Counted from the stretch's first letter, positions 10,134-18,910 are shown. The stretch is DNA of 64,000 nucleotides from Desulfopila inferna (GCF_016919005.1 NZ_JAFFQE010000002.1:744001-808000), one strand, 5' to 3'. The notes: a model not told the origin generated them from the sequence alone. Program-made: numbers and translations.

Positions 10134-10456
10134 CTTATCCACTTGATAACGGCACATGGTCTTCAGGGTAAATGGCAATAGTCAAATCAACAAAATCAAC
10201 ACCCAAAAATAAATTAAGATTACCATGAGATTTTTTCTTCATGGCCAAGAGCATTCTTGTTTTATATTTCTATACAGATACCCAAAATGCCAGACAGCTT
10301 TTTGAAACAATGGCTGCTGCCGAGAGGTTTGGAGCCGTTGACATGTTATGATAGGTATATAAATTTCTCGTTATCCATTCTTGTTTCGTTCTGAAGCAGA
10401 TGAAAGTCATTTTGATTTTCATCAAAAAACAGGAACTAAATGATAAGGAGGAATTT
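10134..10456. other. Intergenic region upstream of the PRC-barrel gene
   Basis: AT-rich, non-coding on both strands. It contains a TTGACA at 10338-10343 with TATAAA at 10358-10363. The 14-bp spacer is short for a sigma-70 promoter, so this is only a possible promoter. An imperfect inverted repeat (GATGAAAGTC and GATTTTCATC) lies just upstream of the gene at about 10400-10424. Confidence 0.4.
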
Positions 10457-11836
10457 ATGAAAACATCACCAATACCATCAATAATCGTGGCAGGCTTCCT
10501 GGTTTTCTTGTTGAGCTTTCCGGTGCTGGCTCAGCAGAGTGCGGAGGAGCTTAAGGGGAAGGAAGTTCAAAATGAGCAGGGTGAAACTCTTGGCACCATC
10601 GAGGAAGTTATCATCGGACCGGATGGAAATATCGAAGCGGTTGTCGTCAAAAAAGGCGGTTTTCTGGGGATGGGAGGTGAAGAAAACCGAATACCCTGGA
10701 ACGCTCTAAGGCAGGGAGAGAATCAGGATTCTTACGTCTATTCCGGAGCCGGAGCTGAACAGCCGCAAATAACCGAACAACAGAACCAGCAGGAGACGCA
10801 ACAGGAAAGACCTGTTGCTGCCCAGCGGGACCAGGAGGAGCCGGGACAGGAAAGAACTGCCGAGCAGCAGGACCAGAAGTCAGAGCAGCAAAGAGACCAG
10901 GTTGTAGCTCGGGATTCCGAGGCGGATATACGGGTAGAGCAGCCTCAGGCGCAGGTCCAGGTACAGCAGCCTGAACCGCAGGTAAGAGTGGCACAGCCTG
11001 AACCGAAGGTAACGGTAAAACAGCCGCCGCCGGAAATTGAAGTGCAGGTAGTACAGCCGGAGCCGGAGGTGACCGTGGAACAAGGGCAGCCCAAGGTAGA
11101 TGTTCGGCAGCAGGAACCTGAGGTGGCGGTGGAACAGCAGGAACCGAAAGTCTCCATTCAGCAGGAGAAGCCTAAGGTAGCAATACAGCAGAGCGATCCT
11201 GAAGTCCAGGTGGAACAGTCCGGTCGCCCGGAGGTCTACGTGGAAGAACAGCAACAGGCACAGGTCCAGGTACAGCAGCAAGGTGAGCCGCAGGTGGATG
11301 TCGCCGTCCAGCAGCCGCAGGAAGATCAGCAGGCTGCAGGCCAACAACAGCGGGAACAGCCACGGGCTGCAGGAATGGATGCAGCGGGAGCTGAACAACT
11401 GGTTGGACGCGATCTCGTTAGCAGTGACGGCGAAAGGCTTGGCAGTATCGAGGACACCAAGCTTTCCCAGGACGGAAATACTGTTGAGTTCCTGATAGTC
11501 CAGGGAGATCAAAACGAGATGCATCCCGTTCCAGCTGAACTGGTACAGGCAGAAGAGGGGCAACAGGAATTAACTGTCAAGATTGATAAACAGACGTTTG
11601 ACAGCTCTCCGAGTTTCGGTCCTGATGAAGAGCAGCGTCTGGCCGAGCAACAATTTTCTCAGGAGATCGAGAGCCATTACGGAATCGCTCCCGCCTGGCA
11701 GCAGGAGCAGCAGGGAAATCAACCGCAGGGCAGACAGCAGCCCGACAAGCAATCACCCGAATCCCAACAGCTGCAGATGAATCAGCCCGGCATTGATACG
11801 GAGGAAAATCCGCCTCGGCCGGAAACACAACAGTAG
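10457..11836 (+). CDS. Secreted PRC-barrel protein with a long Val/Gln/Pro repeat region
   Basis: 459 residues from the ATG preceded by AAGGAGGAATTT; an upstream in-frame ATG lacks a ribosome binding site. A signal peptide (1-25, ending VLAQQ) is followed by a PRC-barrel domain (about 28-85) containing GETLGTIEEVIIGPDGNIEA. A Gln/Glu-rich linker comes next, then about a dozen repeats of an 8-11 residue unit such as PEPQVRVAQ or PEVTVEQ (about residues 155-290). A second PRC-barrel-like domain (about 315-375) contains GERLGSIEDTKL, and a Gln-rich tail closes the protein. Alternating Val and polar residues suggest an extended beta or fibrous stalk. It is probably periplasmic or envelope-associated; function is unknown. 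Confidence 0.82.
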   Translation: MKTSPIPSIIVAGFLVFLLSFPVLAQQSAEELKGKEVQNEQGETLGTIEEVIIGPDGNIEAVVVKKGGFLGMGGEENRIPWNALRQGENQDSYVYSGAGAEQPQITEQQNQQETQQERPVAAQRDQEEPGQERTAEQQDQKSEQQRDQVVARDSEADIRVEQPQAQVQVQQPEPQVRVAQPEPKVTVKQPPPEIEVQVVQPEPEVTVEQGQPKVDVRQQEPEVAVEQQEPKVSIQQEKPKVAIQQSDPEVQVEQSGRPEVYVEEQQQAQVQVQQQGEPQVDVAVQQPQEDQQAAGQQQREQPRAAGMDAAGAEQLVGRDLVSSDGERLGSIEDTKLSQDGNTVEFLIVQGDQNEMHPVPAELVQAEEGQQELTVKIDKQTFDSSPSFGPDEEQRLAEQQFSQEIESHYGIAPAWQQEQQGNQPQGRQQPDKQSPESQQLQMNQPGIDTEENPPRPETQQ

Positions 11837-11851
11837 AAACTCATGCCACAG

Positions 11852-11887
11852 TTCCCGTCCTCCTGTTGCCGGCAGGACGGGAATTTT
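11852..11887 (+). terminator. Rho-independent terminator of the PRC-barrel gene
   Basis: A perfect 10-bp stem, TTCCCGTCCT paired with AGGACGGGAA, separated by a 12-base loop and followed by TTTT. It lies 15 bp after the stop codon. Confidence 0.85.
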
Positions 11888-12131
11888 AATACCTTTTTTA
11901 TCCTGCCACTCCCACGGTAATTCCCAAAATAACTTAGAATCAACAGGTGTAGAATTTCCTCCCGATTTGCTCAAATTTATATCGAAAAACATGTGGTACG
12001 CCAAGAGACGTGCAAAAATCCAGCCCACCTGTTTCCACAGTTTAAAACCTGGAAGTTTTCTTCATTATAGGTGATATTGCGCTGAATCACGTCGCACTTA
12101 GCAGATATGGCATGTCATCCAGGAGGTTTGT

Positions 12132-13205
12132 TTGAAAACTCTCATCAGTAATAAAGATCTTGGGGTACAAACGGCTATCAATCATTTAATCCTATTGGCA
12201 GCTCTTATAGGTTTATATCTTACCACCTTTATCAATTACCTGGTTTTTCATACGATGGCGGAGATTTTCAGCATTGTTATTGCATTCTCCATCTTCGTCA
12301 TAGCCTGGAACTCAAAACAGTACAGCAGAAATTCATACCTTTTATTCGTCGGCATCGCCTATCTTTTCATTGCCTTGCTCGATCTGCTGCATACCCTTTC
12401 ATTTAAAGGAATGCCTCTGTTTACCGACTATGACTATTATGCGAATCAGTTGTGGATTGCAGCGCGGTACATGGAAAGTATGACCCTCCTTGTGGCCTTC
12501 CTCTTTTTAGGCTGGAATAAAGAAGTCAAAGCCAACACTGTCTTTGCAGTCTACACGGTTATTACCGCTGTGATGATCGCCAGCATATTCTACTGGAAAA
12601 CCTTTCCGGAATGCTGGATCGATGGAATCGGCCTGACTCCCTTCAAGATAATCAGTGAATATGTTATTTGCGGTATCCTGGCAGCATCAATTTTTTTTCT
12701 GCAGAAAAACAGGGAAAGGTTTGAGGGAAAAATATATACAATTTTGCTTCTGTCGATACTCTGTACAATACTCTCGGAAATCTCTTTCACTTTTTATCTG
12801 AGCAATTACGATATTTTTAATATGGTGGGTCATTATTTTAAGATTTTCTCATTTTTCTTCATATATGAAGCAATCGTTAAAACAGGAATAAAGGAGCCCT
12901 TCGATCTGATTTTTTTCGACCTCGACAAAGCCAACAGCGGCCTGAAGAAAGAAATTGAAATCCGTAAAAGGACCGAAAAGGAGAAAGGGAAACTGATCAA
13001 CAACCTGCAGCAGGCCCTTGAAGAGATTAAGACCCTGCAGGGCTTGCTGCCCATCTGTTCGGTATGTAAAAGTATCCGCGATGACAATGGCTACTGGAAC
13101 AGCCTGGAATCATATTTCGATGAGCATTCGGATCTGCAATTCAGCCATAGTTACTGTCCTGAGTGTGCAAAACAGCATTACAGTCAATTTTTACCCGAAA
13201 ATTGA
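12132..13205 (+). CDS. Membrane sensor with MASE3-like domain and C-terminal CxxC-CxxC module
   Basis: 357 residues. The start is TTG, five bases after a perfect AGGAGG. Seven or so membrane helices fill residues 10-245, with the pattern of MASE3 sensor domains (for example LLFVGIAYLFIALLDLLHTL). A coiled coil (about 260-300) leads to LQGLLPICSVCKSIRDDNGY and then SYCPECAKQHY. There is no histidine kinase, GGDEF or PAS domain. The four Cys in two CxxC pairs suggest a metal-binding output or adaptor domain. The same tail is on the unrelated sensor at 34111. Function is unknown; a role in signalling is inferred from the architecture. Confidence 0.75.
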   Translation: MKTLISNKDLGVQTAINHLILLAALIGLYLTTFINYLVFHTMAEIFSIVIAFSIFVIAWNSKQYSRNSYLLFVGIAYLFIALLDLLHTLSFKGMPLFTDYDYYANQLWIAARYMESMTLLVAFLFLGWNKEVKANTVFAVYTVITAVMIASIFYWKTFPECWIDGIGLTPFKIISEYVICGILAASIFFLQKNRERFEGKIYTILLLSILCTILSEISFTFYLSNYDIFNMVGHYFKIFSFFFIYEAIVKTGIKEPFDLIFFDLDKANSGLKKEIEIRKRTEKEKGKLINNLQQALEEIKTLQGLLPICSVCKSIRDDNGYWNSLESYFDEHSDLQFSHSYCPECAKQHYSQFLPEN

Positions 13206-13308
13206 CGGGAATCTTCTCATGTTTACAGAACCTGAAGGTCAATAGCTTCTTCACCGCCAAAACTGCCCCCCGGTTTCCTCCGAAATCACAAAAAACACTC
13301 AGCTTCAG

Positions 13309-14031
13309 ATGGCACGAAAAAAGACAAAGAAGAGCGCAAAGAAAAGATTACTGCGGTTCGTCTGGAAAACTGCAGTGTGGTTTGCAGCATTATCCATAAT
13401 TGTGGTTCTGATATTCCGGTTTGTTCCGGTTTACGCCACGCCGCTGATGCTGATCAGATTGCTGGAACAGGTTTCGGCAGGAGAAGAACTGCATCTTCAA
13501 CACCAATGGGTGCCTCTCCAGGCAATATCCGACAATCTCGTTGTGGCGGTAATTTCCAGTGAAGATCAAAATTTCCTTGATCATTACGGCCTTGATTTTG
13601 AGGCGATCAGGGGCGCCATCAAATCCTACCTGAAAAAAGAGAAGGGGGGCAAGCGGCTGCGTGGCGCCAGCACCATTTCCCAGCAGACGGCCAAAAATGT
13701 TTTTCTCTGGCCGCATAGGAGCTGGATCCGCAAAACTCTCGAGGTCTATTTTACCATTCTCATAGAGATTCTATGGAGTAAAGAGCGCATTATAGAGGTA
13801 TATCTGAACAGCATCGAAATGGGGAAGGGCATATATGGAGCGGAGGCAGCTTCTCACCATCACTTCAATAAATCTGCTGCAGGTCTGACAAAAAGAGAGG
13901 CGGCGGCAATCGCCGCAATTTTGCCTAACCCTCGAGAATATAAAGTAAATCCCCCCAGTCCTTATATCCGCAGCCGCATCGACTGGATTACCAGTCAGAT
14001 GCATCGGCTAGGCCCTCTGCAGCTTAACTGA
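13309..14031 (+). CDS. mtgA: Monofunctional peptidoglycan glycosyltransferase
   Basis: 240 residues. A basic N-terminus and one transmembrane helix (about 18-42) anchor a family 51 glycosyltransferase domain. The motifs are all present: VVAVISSEDQNFLDHYGLDF with the catalytic Glu, GASTISQQTAKNVFLW, KERIIEVYLNSIEMGKGIYG and REAAAIAAILPNPREY. No transpeptidase domain follows, so this is MtgA rather than a bifunctional PBP. It polymerises lipid II into glycan strands at the outer face of the inner membrane. A 103-bp gap after the MASE3-like gene suggests it is either separately transcribed or distal in the same transcript. Confidence 0.93.
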   Translation: MARKKTKKSAKKRLLRFVWKTAVWFAALSIIVVLIFRFVPVYATPLMLIRLLEQVSAGEELHLQHQWVPLQAISDNLVVAVISSEDQNFLDHYGLDFEAIRGAIKSYLKKEKGGKRLRGASTISQQTAKNVFLWPHRSWIRKTLEVYFTILIEILWSKERIIEVYLNSIEMGKGIYGAEAASHHHFNKSAAGLTKREAAAIAAILPNPREYKVNPPSPYIRSRIDWITSQMHRLGPLQLN

Positions 14032-14298
14032 TAGACCGTTCCAGTGCCGCTGCCTGGATCACCGCAGGAATCGCGTTATACCACCAAAAAAGATCGTATA
14101 CCCATCATACCTCAGAAAAGCTCAGATAACCATAGCATACCAGTAAACTCTCAAAAACATTTGAACTGCCATATTACTTGTAGCAAAAGGATATGCGCGA
14201 CTTTGAACTCCCGGTTTTATTGGGGAGACGTTTTTGAGAAATCCATTCCAGTGCGGAGAGGTGATTTTTCTCATTGTACTCAAATCATGGGAGGTCTT

Positions 14299-14901
14299 AT
14301 GGAAACTATGGATACGGGTAAGAGCCGGGACACCGGCGCCGAAAGAACAACTACTCAGAAGCCGACCGGTCAAACAACAGGACCTGAAGTGAAAGAACAG
14401 GCAAAAGAAAAATCCCAAAAGATAAAGGAGGAAACTCTCCGGAAAGGACAGGAATTTGTTGAACAGCGTAAAGATGTAGCTGCAGGAGTCATGGCCGATT
14501 TCGCAGACGCCCTTCAAAAAGCCGCAGGTGAGCTGGATGCCAGGGAACGCCGAATTTCTGCTGAATATGTCAGGTCGGCATCCGGCGGCATCCGGCAGTT
14601 CTCAAACTCTTTGCAGGAACAGGATGCCAACGGAATAATGAGACAAGTCAAGAACTTTGGTCAGCGTCAGCCGCTGCTTCTTCTTGGGAGTGCTCTTCTT
14701 ACCGGTTTTGCTTTCACGCGATTGCTCAGGAGCATTGACAGTGATGGAGGGCCGGAATATGAGAACCGCAACAGGCCTGGTGGAACTCAGTCACCCTACC
14801 CCTCAAAGAGGTACGAAGAGGACGAAACCTTCAGGCAGGAAAAGTCCAGACCTCCCTACACTGCGCCAGCGGCTGGTCTTGGTGAGGAAACGGAATACTA
14901 A
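14299..14901 (+). CDS. YqjD/ElaB-like membrane-anchored stress protein (tentative)
   Basis: 200 residues from the ATG that follows GGGAGGTCTT; longer in-frame starts lack ribosome binding sites. Residues 1-60 are charged and low-complexity. A long amphipathic helix (about 45-125) follows, then one hydrophobic segment QPLLLLGSALLTGFAFTRLL (about 130-150) and a Pro-rich hydrophilic tail. This layout fits small membrane-anchored proteins with a coiled coil and one helix that often stand next to holin-like (Phage_holin_3_6) genes, as here. The exact family is uncertain. It is 84 bp before the next gene in the same direction. Confidence 0.6.
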   Translation: METMDTGKSRDTGAERTTTQKPTGQTTGPEVKEQAKEKSQKIKEETLRKGQEFVEQRKDVAAGVMADFADALQKAAGELDARERRISAEYVRSASGGIRQFSNSLQEQDANGIMRQVKNFGQRQPLLLLGSALLTGFAFTRLLRSIDSDGGPEYENRNRPGGTQSPYPSKRYEEDETFRQEKSRPPYTAPAAGLGEETEY

Positions 14902-14985
14902 GTATGAAAAACAAATAGCTTGAGCCGGAATGCTGGGGGAAAGATTGTTCCGGTCTCGTCAGAATATCATACCAGGAGAATGAAT

Positions 14986-15795
14986 ATGGATTCGAAAAGC
15001 GGAAACGAAAATTCCATTGCCGACTTATTCACAGATCTGAGCAGAGAAGTAACCACCCTCCTGCGGCAGGAATTTGGTCTGGCTAAAACTGAAATGTCTG
15101 AAAAAGCGGGCCAGGCCACAAGTGGCTTGATTTCGCTTGTCGTCGGGGGAGCCGTGGCCTATGCCGGTGTATTGGTATTGCTGATGGCGGCAGTTCTTGC
15201 CCTGGGATTATTTCTTGATTTATGGCTTTCCGCACTGATAGTTGCGGTTGTTGTTCTGATCATTGGAATATCTATGATCGGTAAAGCCAAGGCAAATCTG
15301 AAAATGCGGCTTATGGCTGCCGAATCGAATTATGGCGGCAGATCCCACCACTACGGATCCCTGAATACAGAGAGAGCAAAGGGAAACCTGCGCGATAAGT
15401 ATGCCGAAAAGAAATCCCAAGCGGCAGATATGGTCAGTGGCGCAAGCGATAAGATGCACCAAATGTCTGCTACCATGAAAGAACGCCGGAGCCATTTGCA
15501 AAGCAAGGGGCATGAGTGGTCCGATAAGATGCAGTCCAAAGGCTCCGACATAGCCGGCCAGCCGGTAATTTTAGCGGCTGCAGGACTTGTGGTTGGATCC
15601 TTGCTTGCCATGAGCCTGCCGATAACAGCCAGGGAACAGGAAATGATGGGAGAAAAAGGTGAAGAACTCTTTGAAAAGGCGGAGGAGTTCGGCCGAGAGA
15701 AATTCAAAGAAGGTCAGGAAGCCGCTGCTGCTGCCGGTGAGACTTTTCAGGAAGAGCTTGGCAAGAAAAGCGAACAGGAATCTAAACCCAGCTGA
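14986..15795 (+). CDS. Putative Actinobacterial holin-X / Phage_holin_3_6 family membrane protein
   Basis: 269 residues; the ATG eight bases after AGGAG is preferred to ATG 14980. The N-terminus (LFTDLSREVTTLLRQEFGLAKTEM, residues about 12-35) and two adjacent helices (about 50-75 and 80-102) are typical of the Phage_holin_3_6/YqjE family. The C-terminal half has a charged coiled-coil stretch and a third hydrophobic segment (PVILAAAGLVVGSLLAMSLP), as in DUF3618-type proteins. The gene therefore looks like a fusion of YqjE-like and YqjD-like modules. Despite the family name there is no other sign of phage here. An envelope or stress role is inferred from context. Confidence 0.72.
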   Translation: MDSKSGNENSIADLFTDLSREVTTLLRQEFGLAKTEMSEKAGQATSGLISLVVGGAVAYAGVLVLLMAAVLALGLFLDLWLSALIVAVVVLIIGISMIGKAKANLKMRLMAAESNYGGRSHHYGSLNTERAKGNLRDKYAEKKSQAADMVSGASDKMHQMSATMKERRSHLQSKGHEWSDKMQSKGSDIAGQPVILAAAGLVVGSLLAMSLPITAREQEMMGEKGEELFEKAEEFGREKFKEGQEAAAAAGETFQEELGKKSEQESKPS

Positions 15796-16036
15796 GCCGA
15801 ATCATTGTCATTTGCTCCTGAGTCCTTGTGAAATTTGAAGGGGATTGCCTGAAGATTTCCGGTTTTCCCCGGCAGCAGTCCGGCCGGGCAAGACATGTCC
15901 AGAAAGTTCGGAAATACGGTGACCTGGGCATGTAAGAGGAATTTAAGAAAGATCGTCATGCAGACTGTAAGATGGGGTGACAGCGCAGGAATCCGGGGCT
16001 CTTAAAAAAATCAAGATCTAGCATATTCCAGAGCGG

Positions 16037-17623
16037 TCAATTTTCTTCAGATGAGGAGACTTCCTGTTCGAACCCGGGAAGAATTGCCTTGAAAAAAGCA
16101 TTCTGGATGAGGTTGATGATAATTTGCCAGGTGTTGGTCTCAGGATCTACGATTTCCCCGGAGATGTCGGCGCGAGTGGCTACTTCTTCACGGGGAACGT
16201 TCTCCAGAAGATCCGAAATGCCTTCTACCAAGCCTTCATACATTTGACTGAAAATGTTTTTCTCCTCATCCTGGCGCCGGTCGTAAACTTCCATATCCTG
16301 AAAAAGAGGTTTTATGTACCCGTCAATACTATCATTTTTCACACTGATCTCTGAGTACAGGGAAAATTGTCCGCCGACTACATCAAAATTACCATATGTC
16401 TGAAGAAGTTTGTTCATTGAAGTGAGTTCGGTTTCTTCTATTTTGATGTTCAGATCAAAGTTCGGACCATCGATCTCAGGCCGGAAGGTCGCCGTTGCCA
16501 GAATTTCTCCGCTCCCCATGAACCTGCCCTGAAGCCTGGCTCTGGCTTCTCCCTGCCGGAACTGGTTTGATAAATTTGTAAGCTGGAAGTCCAGGGGATT
16601 GACAAAGATGCGGTAGGAGTGTTCCGATTTATTGTTGACCAGGCCGAGGCGACCGGTCAGGCTCAAGTGGTCGATTCGCAGGAGAAGGCCAGGTTTGTTG
16701 CCAGCCTCCTGAGCGGCGGCCTGAACCTTCTCTGCCTTTTCCTTCTCCTGTTTTTCTGTTTCGGCTGAGTGGATATAATCCAGGGCGAGATTATGTGCTT
16801 GAAGATTCCGCAGGTGGGCGATTTTGACTTCCGGAGCATATTCTATCTGACCAGAAGCGGAGAAGATACCTTCATCGATATACAGATTATGGCGGGACAG
16901 CACAGGCTTGAAATATTCCAGCGCTATCCCGGCCAGTTCAATTTCAGCCTCCATGCCGACATGTGGTTCTGCCAGAAAATCAGCCTTCCCCTGCATTGAG
17001 GCGCGGCCCGTTTCAAATACCCTCCCGGAAAAGGTGAATGGCGACGGATATGTTCGATCCGGAGACTCCACGTTGCGGATATTTTCAGCCTGCAGATCAA
17101 TCTTGTCGACATGAAGAGGTCGTTCCGGATCTTCATCGATATATACAAGATCGCCCTCACTGATAGTCAGACGGTTGATCTTGAGCGGGTAAATTGCCCG
17201 GACGGCTCCCTGCCAGCCTCTCTCTTCGACGGGCGTCTTATTTTCCGCTTCCCTGCGGAGCTGTTCCAGGTTGACATGTACGCGCGGGTTTTGCAGGTCG
17301 AACTCGGCAACGAGTCTGCCCGAGAGTAAAGCCCGCCAGTGTACATGGGCATCTAATCTGGGAAAATGAGCCACCGGGGGATCCGGGTACACATCCTGTC
17401 GGACAATAAGATCATACAGGGTGACAGCGAAACCAAAAGGATGAAAATCGAGCTCCAGCAACTCGACAGAATATCCTTCAAGGGACATGTTTATCTGTTT
17501 TTCCATACGCTGCCGGAGTGGCCCTTCTATCAGGTATGATAGAAGAAAAATGACAAGCAGCGCCAGTATTATTGCGCCGCCTGCCCATACCCCGGTCCTG
17601 GAAAGACGGTTTTTGATTTCCAT
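16037..17623 (-). CDS. DUF748 (AsmA-like) envelope protein
   Basis: 528 residues. An N-terminal transmembrane helix (about 15-33) is followed by a large beta-rich periplasmic region. It includes RPLHVDKIDLQAENIRNV, FSGRVFETGRASMQGKADFL and GYIKPLFQDMEVYD, which match the DUF748 family. These proteins belong to the wider AsmA/TamB-like group of bridge-forming envelope proteins implicated in lipid transport or envelope integrity. The C-terminus (about 440-528) is charged and contains amphipathic helices. It is transcribed alone and converges with the holin-like gene. Confidence 0.8.
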   Translation of the reverse strand: MEIKNRLSRTGVWAGGAIILALLVIFLLSYLIEGPLRQRMEKQINMSLEGYSVELLELDFHPFGFAVTLYDLIVRQDVYPDPPVAHFPRLDAHVHWRALLSGRLVAEFDLQNPRVHVNLEQLRREAENKTPVEERGWQGAVRAIYPLKINRLTISEGDLVYIDEDPERPLHVDKIDLQAENIRNVESPDRTYPSPFTFSGRVFETGRASMQGKADFLAEPHVGMEAEIELAGIALEYFKPVLSRHNLYIDEGIFSASGQIEYAPEVKIAHLRNLQAHNLALDYIHSAETEKQEKEKAEKVQAAAQEAGNKPGLLLRIDHLSLTGRLGLVNNKSEHSYRIFVNPLDFQLTNLSNQFRQGEARARLQGRFMGSGEILATATFRPEIDGPNFDLNIKIEETELTSMNKLLQTYGNFDVVGGQFSLYSEISVKNDSIDGYIKPLFQDMEVYDRRQDEEKNIFSQMYEGLVEGISDLLENVPREEVATRADISGEIVDPETNTWQIIINLIQNAFFKAILPGFEQEVSSSEEN

Positions 17624-18112
17624 GATCCTGCGAGAACCTCCCTTCTAGGTTAATCTTCAATTCACTGTTCCTTTGTAATTATCACATGAATGATCGTCCG
17701 AAACAAGTGACAAGGGATCATGACCACTGGGGACGGTTGACAACTCCAATGAAGACTAAAGGTGAAATAGCCGAATTTGAGAGAGAAATAATTATTAGTT
17801 TGACACCGAAGGATAGGGAATGGATGTCAAATAATCGGCACATATTTTGCACTCATCACTAAGAAATCTCCTGAATAGTCACGAAGCTTTAAGATGGCTT
17901 TCACGAGGCCATCATTAACATTTATACCTAAATGGACGAGGTCATAAATGACCTGCCGGATATCTTACATTTCTTCACATTTTCTTCTTTCTACCGCTTT
18001 TAACGCAGTTAGTTCGAGTAAAGGCGTTGCACGACCACCATGTTCCTGTGTCGTTTCAGTATTTGCAACCATCCCACTTACAAAAACCTGAAACATTAAA
18101 AGGAGAAAAATC
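17624..18112. other. 489-bp intergenic region holding a candidate sigma-54 promoter
   Basis: No gene is supported in either direction. The region separates the divergent DUF748 gene from a 43-residue open frame and the DJ-1/PfpI gene. It contains one well-spaced sigma-54-type promoter match at 17836-17851, listed separately. A region of roughly 200 bp lies upstream of that match before the DUF748 start and could hold enhancer sites, but I see no clear palindrome to nominate. Confidence 0.5.
17836..17851 (+). promoter_or_regulatory. Candidate sigma-54 (RpoN) promoter
   Basis: CGGCACATATTTTGCA matches the -24/-12 consensus TGGCAC-N5-TTGCA, except for C in place of the first T. GG (17837-17838) and GC (17849-17850) are 12 bp apart, the required spacing. 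It points towards the 43-residue frame at 18113 and the DJ-1/PfpI gene at 18302. rpoN itself is in this window. Confidence 0.55.
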
Positions 18113-18244
18113 ATGGGCTTCAATCCACTCAAAGAAAAAGGAATACCGCTGGAAAAACAGACCGTAAGCTGGTCCAAAGCCAATGTACAACCCTACAACA
18201 AGAACGAAATAGGAAAAATACCGTGCAGCATAGGGTGTCCTTGA
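18113..18244 (+). pseudogene. 43-residue open frame, probable N-terminal remnant of a larger protein
   Basis: ATG preceded by AAAAGGAGAAAAATC, a strong ribosome binding site, opens a frame MGFNPLKEKGIPLEKQ that ends at TGA after 43 residues. From memory, N-termini like this (MGFNPL-EKGI-L, then W-S and PY-KNE) occur on longer Desulfobacterota proteins, but I cannot verify this here. The last 11 residues (IGKIPCSIGCP) look unrelated, as if the remainder was deleted. It could still be translated as a short leader or peptide. It lies 57 bp before the DJ-1/PfpI gene, behind the candidate sigma-54 promoter. Confidence 0.45.
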
Positions 18245-18301
18245 GCAATAGGATTTCGTTCAGTCAGACACAGAAATTACCGAGAGGGAGATGATATAAC
18301 T

Positions 18302-18811
18302 ATGGGAAAAAAAATCGCGGCGATACTCACTGATATGTTTGAGGATTCGGAATATACCGAGCCCGTCAAAGCTTTCAGGGAAAAAGGACATGAGGTAATA
18401 AATATCGGTCTTGAAGCAGGTAAAATTGCCAAAGGGAAAAAAGAAGGCACGGAAGTGCAAATCGACAGGGCCGTTAGTGAGGTCAGCGTTGATGATTTCG
18501 ACGCGCTTCTCATCCCGGGCGGTTTTTCTCCGGACAAACTTCGTATCGACGAAAAAGCAGTCAGCTTTACGGCGGATTTTGTCAACAGTGACAAACCGGT
18601 TTTCGCCATCTGCCATGCCGGTCAGCTGCTGATCACAGCTCAGGTTTTGCAGGGTCGCAAATTTACCGGCTACAAATCGATCATTCAGGATATTAAAAAT
18701 GCAGGCGCCGAATTTATCGACAGGGAGGTGGTTGTCGACGGAAATCTGGTGAGCAGCCGCAATCCTTCCGATATCCCGGCATTTATCGAGGAATCGCTGA
18801 AAAAACTATAG
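18302..18811 (+). CDS. DJ-1/PfpI family protein (type 1 glutamine amidotransferase fold)
   Basis: 169 residues, full family length. KIAAILTDMFEDSEYTEP at the N-terminus includes the conserved Glu that pairs with the nucleophile. DALLIPGGFSPDKLR is the oxyanion loop, and FAICHAGQLLI holds the nucleophile-elbow Cys followed by His. The C-terminus NLVSSRNPSDIPAFIEE is typical of PfpI/YhbO-type members. These act as stress-linked deglycases, chaperones or peptidases, and the exact activity is not settled by sequence. It has GAGGGAGATG upstream. Its location behind a candidate sigma-54 promoter suggests stress- or nitrogen-linked expression, which is inference. Confidence 0.9.
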   Translation: MGKKIAAILTDMFEDSEYTEPVKAFREKGHEVINIGLEAGKIAKGKKEGTEVQIDRAVSEVSVDDFDALLIPGGFSPDKLRIDEKAVSFTADFVNSDKPVFAICHAGQLLITAQVLQGRKFTGYKSIIQDIKNAGAEFIDREVVVDGNLVSSRNPSDIPAFIEESLKKL

Positions 18812-18856
18812 GACGAGGGTCAGGAGATGCCCGGATTACACGGGTAAACCTTTTGC

Positions 18857-18910
18857 TGCCGTCATTCCAGGAAAATTTGATCAAGGACGCTCAGCTCCGG
18901 AATGACGGCA
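18857..18910. repeat. Inverted repeat TGCCGTCATTCC, family E3 copy 1
   Basis: A perfect 12-bp inverted repeat, TGCCGTCATTCC paired with GGAATGACGGCA, with a 30-bp loop, 45 bp after the DJ-1/PfpI stop. Related arms occur at 22992-23048 and, weakly, 46327-46396. It may act as a transcription terminator or mRNA-stabilising hairpin; no T-run follows directly. Confidence 0.7.

Noticed and set aside
10338-10363. TTGACA and TATAAA as a sigma-70 promoter for the PRC-barrel gene
   Set aside because: The spacer is 14 bp, shorter than functional spacing normally allows.
10880-11563. Leu-rich minus-strand frame opposite the PRC-barrel gene
   Set aside because: Produced by the Gln/Val repeats read in reverse; low complexity and no start signals.
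14986-15795. Prophage remnant because of the holin-like family name
   Set aside because: No integrase, structural or lysis gene is nearby; the family is mainly chromosomal and envelope-associated.
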